The notes beneath the pieces were generated by a model. It did not search any database, was not told the origin of the DNA, and saw nothing but the letters and a program-made list of their open reading frames with translations. DNA of 39,533 nucleotides from Lichenifustis flavocetrariae (GTDB taxonomy: Bacteria; Pseudomonadota; Alphaproteobacteria; Rhizobiales; Beijerinckiaceae): positions 1 through 39,533 of the forward strand of contig NZ_JAMOIM010000044.1 in NCBI RefSeq assembly GCF_026130545.1, given 5' to 3'. Below, piece after piece: positions 16,809 to 23,951 of the stretch. A program made the translations under genes and the position numbers. Numbering within the stretch: the stretch's first letter is position 1; each line of letters starts with the position of its first letter.

Positions 16809-17495
16809 ATGATGGCTTTCTGGCTCACGCTCGTCCCGGTCGCCGCCGCGATCCTCGGCGCAGCCGTCGCGGTCAACACGCGCCCGGGTTCCTCCCTGGT
16901 CAGCGCGGTGCAGCACTTCGCGGCCGGCGTCGTCTTCGCGGCAGCGGCGGCCGAGGTTCTGCCCGACCTCATGCATTATGGCTCGCCGGTCGCGACCCTC
17001 GTCGGGGGTGCCGTGGGTGTGGCCCTGATGCTGCTCCTGATGCAGATGAAGACGTGGCTGAAGGGGCCGGTCGGGCTGCTCGCGGCCACGGGCGTGGACT
17101 TGCTGGTTGACGGCCTGGTGCTCGGGATCGCCTTCACGGCGGGCGCCAAGGCCGGCTTCCTCCTGACCGTCGCCCTGACCCTGGAGGTGCTGTTCCTGGG
17201 GCTGGCCATCGCCAATGAACTCGGCGACCGCCGCATGTCGAAGGTCCGCATCGTCGCGATCACTGGCGCGCTCATGCTGCTCCTGCCGTTGGGCGGCGTG
17301 CTGGCAGCCCCGGTCGCGAGCCTCCCCGGGCCGGTCGTCGCCGGGTTCCTGGCCTTCGGGCTGATGGCGCTACTGTACCTCGTCACCGAGGAGCTTCTGG
17401 TCGAGGCCCACGTAAAGCCGGACAGTCCGCTGATCACCGCGACCTTCTTCGTCGGCTTCCTGGCGGTGCTGATCCTGGATCAAGTCGTTGGCTGA
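16809..17495 (+). CDS. ZIP-like metal transporter
   Basis: A membrane protein of about 228 residues with eight predicted helices. The arrangement is that of ZIP proteins: AVQHFAAGVVFAAAAAEVLP in helix 2, a central pair VDLLVDGLVLGIAF and TLEVLFLGLAIANEL corresponding to the metal-site helices 4 and 5, and a C-terminal TEELLVEAH. In classical ZIPs these helices carry His (HNxxDG and HExPEG); here the His positions are Asp and Leu/Glu, while the DG and E are kept. ZIPs normally import metals, but its place under a MerR promoter next to exporters argues for efflux or buffering. The ATG at 16809 (or 16812) is chosen by protein shape; the leader from the predicted promoter is about 110 bases. Confidence 0.82.
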   Translation: MMAFWLTLVPVAAAILGAAVAVNTRPGSSLVSAVQHFAAGVVFAAAAAEVLPDLMHYGSPVATLVGGAVGVALMLLLMQMKTWLKGPVGLLAATGVDLLVDGLVLGIAFTAGAKAGFLLTVALTLEVLFLGLAIANELGDRRMSKVRIVAITGALMLLLPLGGVLAAPVASLPGPVVAGFLAFGLMALLYLVTEELLVEAHVKPDSPLITATFFVGFLAVLILDQVVG

Positions 17496-17524
17496 CCCGC
17501 CCTTGATCGTCGTGAAGATTGCGC

Positions 17525-17555
17525 TTGCTCCTCCAGCGACTAGAGGAACTACGGT
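17525..17555 (+). promoter_or_regulatory. MerR-type promoter of the P-type ATPase gene
   Basis: TTGCTC (17525-17530), a 19-base spacer and TACGGT (17550-17555). The spacer contains CCTCCAG-CGA-CTAGAGG, which differs from the upstream dyad by one base in the left arm. Same design, same -35 and same orientation as the ZIP promoter, so the same MerR protein should control both. Confidence 0.78.
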
Positions 17556-17576
17556 GTGGTCATGACGAGGGATTCC

Positions 17577-19808
17577 ATGACCGATTCAGCCGCACAGACC
17601 CGATTCCGCATCGACGGGATGGACTGCGCCGCCTGCGCGTCGAAGATCACCAATGCCGTCCGGCGCGTGCCGGGCGTGGAAGACGTCTCCGTCTCGGTCA
17701 CGGCAGGCACGATGACCGTGCGGCACGCGGAATCCGCGAGCCTCGAACCGGCCATCCTGCGTCAGGTCAACGACCTCGGCGGCTACACGGCGACACGCGC
17801 CGACGCCAAGGCGAAGCCGGGGAACGACAACCACGGTCACGACCACGGGACGCATGAGGGACACGGCCACGCCCATGACCATGCGGGCCACTCGCACGCG
17901 GTTTCGGCAGGCTCGCATGGCCATGACCACGGCCCGTCGACCGGCGGGGCCTGGTACCGCAGCCGCAAGGGGCAGCTGACGATCGCGAGCGGCGTCGGGT
18001 TCGTCGTCGCCTACGCGATCGGCAAGGCGTATCCGCAGTTGGCCGCTTACGCGTTTATCGCCGCCATGCTGATCGGCTTGGTCCCGATCGCCCGGCGTGC
18101 CGTGGTGGCGGGCTTCGCCGGCTCGCCCTTCACAATCGAAATGCTGATGACCATCGCGGCGGTGGGGGCCGTCGTCATCGGCGCCACGGAGGAAGCGGCG
18201 GCGGTCGTGTTCCTGTTCCTCGTCGGCGAACTGCTGGAGGGCGTCGCGGCCACCAAGGCGCGTGCGAGCATCCAAGGCCTGACGGCGCTGGTACCCAAGA
18301 CCGCCCTCGTAGAGGAGGGTGGGCAGACGCGCGAGGTTCCGGCCGACGGCGTGAAGCTCGGTTCGGTCATCCTGGTGCGCCCCGGCGACCGCATCGCGGC
18401 CGATGGCGAGATCGTGGATGGGAACAGCGCCATCGACGAGGCGCCGGTCACGGGCGAGAGCGTGCCCAAGCGCAAGGGGAAGGGTGACACCGTCTTTGCC
18501 GGCACCATCAACGCGGACGGCGTCCTCCGGATCAAGGTCACCGCCGCGGCCTCCGACAACACCATCGCCCGCATCGTCAAGCTGGTCGAGGAGGCGCAGG
18601 AGAGCAAGGCCCCGACCGAGCGCTTCATCGACCGCGTTTCGACCTACTACACGCCCGCCGTCGTCGTGGTGGCGGCACTGGTCGCGGTGCTCCCGCCCCT
18701 GCTCATGGGCCAGCCCTGGGGGGAATGGGTCTACAAGGGCCTCGCCATCCTGCTGATCGGCTGTCCCTGCGCCCTGGTGATCTCGACACCGGCGGCCATC
18801 GCCGCGTCCCTGTCGGCCGGGGCCCGGCGGGGGATGCTGATCAAGGGCGGCGCGATCTTGGAGTCGGTCGGATCGATCACGGCCATCGCCATGGACAAGA
18901 CCGGCACGCTGACCGAGGGCAAGCCCAAGGTCACCGACGTGGTCGCGATCGGCCGCGACGAGCGCGACGTCCTGTCGATGGCCGCCTCCCTGGAGACCGG
19001 ATCGAGCCATCCCCTGGCGGTGGCGATCCTCGCCAGAGCGAAGGCCGAAGCCGTTCCGGTTCCCCCGGCGGCCGACGCGTCCGCCATCTCGGGCAAGGGC
19101 ATCGTGGGTCGCGTCGGCCGCTTGGACCTGTTCCTGGGGTCGCCGGCGGCGGCTGCGGAACGCGGCATGATTTCGGCTGATGAGGCGGCACGCATCGCCG
19201 CCTTCAACGATGAGGGCAAGTCCGTTTCGGTGCTGATGGCAGGCGCGGACCTCGTCGGCGTATTCGCCATCCGGGACGAGCCCCGCGCCGATGCCAAGGC
19301 CGGCATCGACGCCCTGAAGGCCATGGGCATCACCCCGATCATGCTGACGGGCGACAACCGGCGGACCGCCGAGGCCATCGGCAAGAGCCTGGGCATGGAA
19401 GTGCGGGCCGAACTCCTGCCGCAGGACAAGCAGCGGATCGTCCGCGAGATGCAGGCGGCAGGCAAGAAGGTCGCCAAGGTCGGGGACGGGATCAACGACG
19501 CCCCCGCGCTCGCTGCCGCCGACGTCGGGATCGCGATGGGCGGGGGGACGGACGTGGCCTTGGAGACCGCCGACGCGGCGGTCCTTCACGGTCGCGTCTT
19601 GGACCTCGCCCGCATGGTGGACCTGTCGCGCCGCACGATGGGCAACATCCGACAGAACATCACCATCGCGCTCGGCCTAAAGGCCGTGTTCCTGGTGACG
19701 ACCATCGCCGGCATCACGGGCCTCTGGCCCGCCATCCTCGCCGATACCGGCGCGACCGTGCTGGTCACGGCGAACGCGATGCGGCTCCTGCTGGCGTGGG
19801 GGCACTGA
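17577..19808 (+). CDS. cadA: Zn/Cd/Pb-translocating P-type ATPase
   Basis: A 743-residue P1B-type ATPase. It has an N-terminal HMA domain with GMDCAACASK (C17, C20), a His-rich linker at about 82-120 made of HGHDHGTHEGHGH-like repeats, six to eight helices, the transport motif C396-P-C398 in LLIGCPCALV, the phosphorylation site D440 in DKTGTLTEG, the HP motif SSHPLAVAI, and the hinge VGDGINDAPALAAADVGIAM. CPC with a divalent-type HMA and a His-rich linker places it in the Zn/Cd/Pb group (CadA/ZntA). It exports these ions at the expense of ATP. The start at 17577 is preferred because GAGG lies seven bases upstream and the predicted transcript begins near 17562; upstream in-frame starts at 17556 and 17562 lack a binding site. 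Confidence 0.95.
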   Translation: MTDSAAQTRFRIDGMDCAACASKITNAVRRVPGVEDVSVSVTAGTMTVRHAESASLEPAILRQVNDLGGYTATRADAKAKPGNDNHGHDHGTHEGHGHAHDHAGHSHAVSAGSHGHDHGPSTGGAWYRSRKGQLTIASGVGFVVAYAIGKAYPQLAAYAFIAAMLIGLVPIARRAVVAGFAGSPFTIEMLMTIAAVGAVVIGATEEAAAVVFLFLVGELLEGVAATKARASIQGLTALVPKTALVEEGGQTREVPADGVKLGSVILVRPGDRIAADGEIVDGNSAIDEAPVTGESVPKRKGKGDTVFAGTINADGVLRIKVTAAASDNTIARIVKLVEEAQESKAPTERFIDRVSTYYTPAVVVVAALVAVLPPLLMGQPWGEWVYKGLAILLIGCPCALVISTPAAIAASLSAGARRGMLIKGGAILESVGSITAIAMDKTGTLTEGKPKVTDVVAIGRDERDVLSMAASLETGSSHPLAVAILARAKAEAVPVPPAADASAISGKGIVGRVGRLDLFLGSPAAAAERGMISADEAARIAAFNDEGKSVSVLMAGADLVGVFAIRDEPRADAKAGIDALKAMGITPIMLTGDNRRTAEAIGKSLGMEVRAELLPQDKQRIVREMQAAGKKVAKVGDGINDAPALAAADVGIAMGGGTDVALETADAAVLHGRVLDLARMVDLSRRTMGNIRQNITIALGLKAVFLVTTIAGITGLWPAILADTGATVLVTANAMRLLLAWGH

Positions 19809-19809
19809 A

Positions 19810-19971
19810 TTGTCCAAGGGACGCGGCCTGCTCAAACCTGCGTTTCGTCGCGTCCTTCGCCGGCGCGGCGTGATCCTGGTTGTGACACTCGCCCTGCTCA
19901 GTATCCTGCTGAGGACGGCACTGGCGCTCGTGTGGCGCTGGGGGCAAGTCCCTGGAAGCATGTTCTTGTGA
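19810..19971 (+). CDS. small single-helix membrane protein, possible
   Basis: A frame of 53 codons starts at TTG one base after the cadA stop. It is basic at the front (LSKGRGLLKPAFRRVLRRRG) and then has one hydrophobic helix (VILVVTLALLSILLRTALAL). Its TGA overlaps the GTG of the next gene in the sequence GTGA (19968-19971), an arrangement typical of coupled genes, which supports it being translated. A GTG further in (about codon 21) is another possible start. No family is recognised. Confidence 0.4.
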   Translation: MSKGRGLLKPAFRRVLRRRGVILVVTLALLSILLRTALALVWRWGQVPGSMFL

Positions 19972-20788
19972 GTGCCGGCGCGGACGATCCCCTCACGCCG
20001 CAGTTGACCTTGCGCAAGCGCTTTCGCCTGTTCGCCTCGGTCATCGTGGTCGTCGTCGCGCTCAGTCTCCTTAAAACCGTGATCCATTGGACGGGGCTGG
20101 AGTTCCTGACGCTCAACGCCCTGTTCACCAGCGCCATCGCAGCGGCGGTGTTCATCATCGGGTTCTTGCTGTCGAGCGTGCTCGCCGACTACAAGGAAGC
20201 CGAGAGGCTCCCCAAGGATCTCCGGGTCGCCATGGAGGCCGTCCACGACGACAGCCGCGTGTTCGGCCGTGACCTCGACGCTTTCGACGACCGCGCCGTC
20301 GCCGGTACCTTGCTGTCGATTCTCGTCTCGCTTCGCGAGGCGCTGGAGCCCGGCGGGCGGCAGCTTGAGTTCCGGCCGGTGATCGAACATGTCGACGCCT
20401 TGACGGATCGGATCGCCGACCTCGCGGCGATGGGGATGCCGCCCAACTACGTGGTCCGACTCCGCGCCGAGCAGGCGTCATCAGGCGCTGCGTCTTCCGG
20501 ATCTACCACATGCAGCGCATCCAGTTCGTCCCGTCCGTCCACATCCTGGTGCAGACCCTGGTAGTGGCGATCATCCTGCTTTTGCTTTTCCTGAGGACCG
20601 AAGGGTCGCCCGAGAGCGCCCTGATCTTCGGCGCGATCAGCTACATGTTTACCTACGCCCTGTACCTCATCGACACCTTGGAGCAGCCCTTCCGCAAGGG
20701 CCGGATGTCGCTGGACGACGTGAGCCTGTTCCTCCTTAGGGAGTTCGAGGACAAGGTTCGAGCGGCGTCGGGCATCGAGGCCCGGTGA
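19968..20788 (+). pseudogene. membrane protein, frameshifted (bestrophin/DUF4239-like layout)
   Basis: From the GTG at 19968 the protein starts SAGADDPLTPQLTLRKRF. It has two helices (LFASVIVVVVALSLLKTV and LFTSAIAAAVFIIGFLLSS), then a cytoplasmic segment ADYKEAERLPKDLRVAMEAV. At about 20480 the frame must shift by one. The second part, RRCVFRIYHMQRIQFVPSVH, two more helices (LVQTLVVAIILLLLFL, ALIFGAISYMFTYALYLI) and a tail RKGRMSLDDVSLFLLREFED, is in another frame. The full product would be about 273 residues. The layout recalls DUF4239/bestrophin-like proteins, but I am not certain of the family. It lies downstream of cadA and may belong to the same operon. Confidence 0.68.
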
Positions 20789-21227
20789 GGTCGCAAGCGA
20801 ACCGAGGCGCTTCTTTTGCCGGTGCCTCGAACCGTACCAACGTCAGGGTGGGGGCGCGTGTCTGATGCCGGTTAGGCCAGGGATTTCTGGTCAAGTCGTT
20901 CAAAAGATGGAGGCTACCAGCACAATGTGGACAGTGCTGCAAGACGACAGCGTCAACCGGATTGTGCATTTGCTAGGAAAGTAGATGCAGAACTGAATTT
21001 GGGGTATGCGTTTTTGCATAGTTCATATTAATGCCGCCTAGTAGACAGCTGAAATTATTCGTGAATTGGTTATAATCAAGCGCGCATTCTGACAGTTGGC
21101 CTGCACGAATACTCTTGCAGATGAATGCAATTCATAACATTATGTTCACATTAGAGTACAACTTTTCAGCGTGCGCACGACGGAAGGCTTGGCTCCGCGA
21201 GCCTCCAGTTTCCCCCATGAGGCGACG
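20789..21227. other. A/T-rich intergenic region
   Basis: No gene is seen. From about 20990 to 21170 the base composition drops sharply in GC compared with the flanks. This stretch contains TATAAT (21071-21076) without a convincing -35 box. The palindromic ATGC-GTTTTT-GCAT element at 21006-21019 shares twelve bases with 8489-8500. It probably holds the promoter of the kinase gene at 21228 and marks a junction between segments of different origin. Confidence 0.4.
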
Positions 21228-22346
21228 ATGACAAGGCAAACACATTCGCAGGCGCATCTTGGCTTCGACCTCGCGACCGCAGTGATCGTTGCCTCGACCA
21301 ATCCAGTCATGATCCTCGACAACGAATTGAAGATCGTCGCTGTCAGCACGTCTTTTTGCCACGCATTCCGCGTCGATCCGGCGGGTGTTTCTGGCCAGTC
21401 CGTTTTAACAATAGGAGACGGCGAATGGAATGAACCGCGTCTTCGCTCGTTGCTGACCGAGACTCTTACGTCGGGGCTGAAAGTCGATGATTATGAAATG
21501 GATCTTCGGAGCAAGCAGCAGGGCACGCGTCGTTTGGTCCTGAACGCCAACAGGCTCGATTACTTCGACAAAGACAATGTGCGACTTCTGCTTAGCATCA
21601 ACGACGTGACCGAACTCCACGAAGCCGAAAGGGTCAAAAACAATTTGATGCATGACAAAGAAAATCTTGTCCGCGAAATGCAGCATCGGATTGCCAACAG
21701 CCTCCAAATTATTGCAAGTCTGATCATGAATAATGCGCGGAAGGTGCAGTCCGATGAAACGCGGGGACACTTGCAGGCCGCACATGACCGGGTCATCTCC
21801 ATCGCGGCCGTCCAACAACATTTGGCAGCGTCCGGGAATGATACGGTCAAGCTTCGGCAGTACTTTACACAGCTTGCCCAAAGCATCTCGGCATCCATGA
21901 TAGAAAATTCAGATCAAATCTCCATAAATGTCCTCGTCGACGATAGCATCGTAGATGACGATACGTCTGTGCGGCTCGGACTGGTTGTCACTGAGCTCAT
22001 CATCAACGCGATCAAGCACGCCTTCCCCTCTGGGCGTCACGGTCGGATACGAATCAACTACCAGTCTCATGGACCCGATTGGACGCTGAGCGTCGACGAT
22101 AACGGGGTTGGAATGCCGTCTGCGGGCGATAAGATCGAGGCTGGGCTTGGCTCAAGCATCATTGAGGCGATCGCCAAGCAGTTGAACGCTCGCATCACGG
22201 TGGCAGACGCCCATCCAGGGACAAAGTTCTCCCTCAATCACTCTCTTATGAATTTATCGGATTCCGATTCGAATATCATCAAACTACATGACGCCGGCTG
22301 GTTTAGAATGGCAAAACCAGAGGGCCTGTCGCACCTCTTGGCGTAA
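21228..22346 (+). CDS. PAS-HisKA_2 sensor histidine kinase (HRxxN type)
   Basis: A 372-residue soluble kinase. A PAS domain (about 20-125, with VIVASTNPVMILDNELKIVA) is followed by a short coiled coil, then HisKA_2 with H153 in VREMQHRIANSLQIIASL and the block AHDRVISIAAVQQHL. The HATPase_c has VVTELIINAIKHAFP and VDDNGVGMP; its G box is short (GLGSSIIEAIA). The ATG at 21228 has GAGG five bases away; a GTG at 21171 in the same frame is unlikely. The C-terminal 30 residues beyond the ATPase are not conserved in type. Codon use is less GC-biased than in genes to the left. No response regulator is adjacent on the same strand. Confidence 0.88.
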   Translation: MTRQTHSQAHLGFDLATAVIVASTNPVMILDNELKIVAVSTSFCHAFRVDPAGVSGQSVLTIGDGEWNEPRLRSLLTETLTSGLKVDDYEMDLRSKQQGTRRLVLNANRLDYFDKDNVRLLLSINDVTELHEAERVKNNLMHDKENLVREMQHRIANSLQIIASLIMNNARKVQSDETRGHLQAAHDRVISIAAVQQHLAASGNDTVKLRQYFTQLAQSISASMIENSDQISINVLVDDSIVDDDTSVRLGLVVTELIINAIKHAFPSGRHGRIRINYQSHGPDWTLSVDDNGVGMPSAGDKIEAGLGSSIIEAIAKQLNARITVADAHPGTKFSLNHSLMNLSDSDSNIIKLHDAGWFRMAKPEGLSHLLA

Positions 22347-22497
22347 GTCACATAGGGGACGCAAGCGGTTCCGCCTTCAGGCTTTGTCATGGGCAATTTG
22401 AAGCCGAATGCCAGCAGCCGGATCCGCTCGCGGTCCAGGCTGACATCCAGAATTGGCTTTAACGGTTCCGCGCTTTCAGCTGAGTTGGTTTTTGGGA

Positions 22498-23112
22498 ATG
22501 GAAGACTATTCTGCACCCTGGTTCGTCGCCATCGGTGCATCGGGCGGCAAAGGCCTCTCTGACGTTCAGGCGATCTTGAGCCTGCTGCCGAGATCCCTCG
22601 AAGCTGTTGTCCTCATCGTGCTGCATCGTCCTTGGGACCACCTCAGTCATTTGGCGGGAGTTCTAGGGGGCGCCTCCCAAATGCCGGTTCGCATTGCGGC
22701 CAACGGCAGTAGGTTGGAGATCGGCAATGCCTATATCGGAGAGCCTGGCGATCACCTGACACTTGCCGCCGGAAGCTTCGGTGTGCTGGTGTGTGATCCT
22801 TTTCGAAGACACCGCAACCGCACGATCGATCTGCTGTTTCGCTCCGTTGCCGCGCATGGCGGCAATCGCATGATTGGCGTGGTGCTCTCAGGAGCGCTGG
22901 ACGACGGGGCCCGTGGATTGGCGGCACTTCATGAGGCTGGTGGGCTTTCCATGGTTCTCACGCCAACCGAGCCGCCGGACTGTGGTATGCCTGAGAATGC
23001 GATCAACTATGACGGCCCGATCGACCGGATCGGGAACCCATCCGACATCGCATTTGCCATCTGCGAAGCGGTGAGCGGCGAGGATCAAAGGTCAGACTGC
23101 CGATCAGCGTAG
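22498..23112 (+). CDS. CheB-type protein-glutamate methylesterase without receiver domain
   Basis: A 204-residue protein made only of the CheB methylesterase domain. The catalytic triad is readable: S15 in VAIGASGGKG, H43 in VLIVLHRPWD and D136 in VLSGALDDGARG. The loop SVAAHGGNRMIGVVLSG and the PPDCGMPENAI stretch also match the family. CheB removes methyl groups from chemoreceptor glutamates and deamidates glutamines. Without the receiver, activity cannot be controlled by CheA phosphorylation in the usual way. In other bacteria such domains are found fused to CheR and PAS kinases, so it may work with the neighbouring kinase gene. The ATG at 22498 is chosen since MEDYSAPWFVAIGASGG is the normal N terminus. 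Confidence 0.88.
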   Translation: MEDYSAPWFVAIGASGGKGLSDVQAILSLLPRSLEAVVLIVLHRPWDHLSHLAGVLGGASQMPVRIAANGSRLEIGNAYIGEPGDHLTLAAGSFGVLVCDPFRRHRNRTIDLLFRSVAAHGGNRMIGVVLSGALDDGARGLAALHEAGGLSMVLTPTEPPDCGMPENAINYDGPIDRIGNPSDIAFAICEAVSGEDQRSDCRSA

Positions 23113-23163
23113 ATGTAGATGCCCATGGACGGCGCAATTGGCTAACCCTGGAGAGGTCTAAAT

Positions 23164-23568
23164 GTGACGCCAATCCAGATAAATGCGCTCGTTCGGAACA
23201 TCGGGCGTGACCCAGAGGCCTGGCGTCCACGCGCCATTGTCCGGCTGAAGGGGCGCGACTTCGGCCGCCAGCACGATTTCCATGTCTTCTCCTACCGCAA
23301 CATGGCCGTCCTGGAGGGGTGGTCACCGCGCATGAAGGCGGCGCTTCTCGACACGGCCTACACGCATGGCGTCATCGTGAAAGCGATTCTAAGCCCGGCA
23401 CGACACAAAGAGGTCAATCTGGCCCGTCAGGAATTGATGGCGCGTCTGCGAGCCTCGTTCGGTTTCAGCATCGGCAAAATTGGAGCGCTCCTAAAACGAG
23501 ACCGCAAGACAGTGATCCATGGCATCCGGCGCCATCTCGAACACGCCTCCAAGGGAGGGCACCCCTAA
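23164..23568 (+). CDS. DnaA domain-IV-like DNA-binding protein
   Basis: The protein has 134 residues. The C-terminal half (ARHKEVNLARQELMARLR, then ASFGFSIGKIGALLKRDRKT and VIHGIRRHLE) has the layout of DnaA domain IV, the helix-turn-helix that binds DnaA boxes in initiators. It includes the AR-x-x-x-M basic helix and an RDRKTVIHG segment resembling RDHTTVxHA. The AAA+ ATPase of DnaA is absent, and the N-terminal half is unrelated. Such orphan domain-IV proteins occur in Rhizobiales genomes, prophages and plasmids as probable regulators. GGAGAGG sits seven bases upstream of the GTG start, a strong binding site. It stands between the CheB gene and small unknown genes. Confidence 0.8.
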   Translation: MTPIQINALVRNIGRDPEAWRPRAIVRLKGRDFGRQHDFHVFSYRNMAVLEGWSPRMKAALLDTAYTHGVIVKAILSPARHKEVNLARQELMARLRASFGFSIGKIGALLKRDRKTVIHGIRRHLEHASKGGHP

Positions 23569-23653
23569 ATGCCACTCAATCAATATCATGGGCGAAGTCC
23601 TTCGCGTTCTCCGCGCCGCTGGCCGTCATAGGGCTATAGCGATGCGGCATGAA

Positions 23654-23866
23654 TTAATTCGGCGAAGCTTTTGTAGCATGAGCCCGCCGCGCCATGCTGA
23701 TCTCATCGAGCACAGCCTCTGTTCCGGAGATCGAACCATCGAGGGCGGCGATCTGCGTCAGGAGGCTTGATGGGGGCACCGTCGCGCTTTCGGCGGCCAC
23801 GCCAACAAGGCGCCGCCGTTCGTCTACAAGCCGTTCGTAAAGCTTCTCGATCTTATCTCGAACCAT
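23654..23866 (-). CDS. small hypothetical helical protein
   Basis: The protein has 70 residues from the ATG at 23866 (MVRDKIEKLYERLVDERRRL). It is predicted almost entirely helical, with two heptad-like segments (LTQIAALDGSISGTEAVLDE and the N-terminal helix). It may form a small coiled-coil hairpin. No family or motif is recognised. An in-frame ATG at 23896 would add ten residues. It lies on the same strand as, and downstream of, the phytochrome pair, but 85 bases from its end, so it may be the last gene of that operon. Confidence 0.55.
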   Translation of the reverse strand: MVRDKIEKLYERLVDERRRLVGVAAESATVPPSSLLTQIAALDGSISGTEAVLDEISMARRAHATKASPN

Positions 23867-23951
23867 GATGAATGCACCCCGGTGAGCCAGCGCCACATCG
23901 GGACTTACGCGAAGCCGGAGATCGGGTTTCGAATCCGTCTTGGTGTTGGGA

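Noticed and set aside
17586-19589. Minus-strand frame of 667 codons
   Set aside because: Antisense to the P-type ATPase gene; composition is that of a shadow frame.
8489-21019. Shared 12-mer GCGTTTTTGCAT at 8489-8500 and 21008-21019
   Set aside because: Only two copies with no further flanking identity; not enough for a repeat or attachment site.
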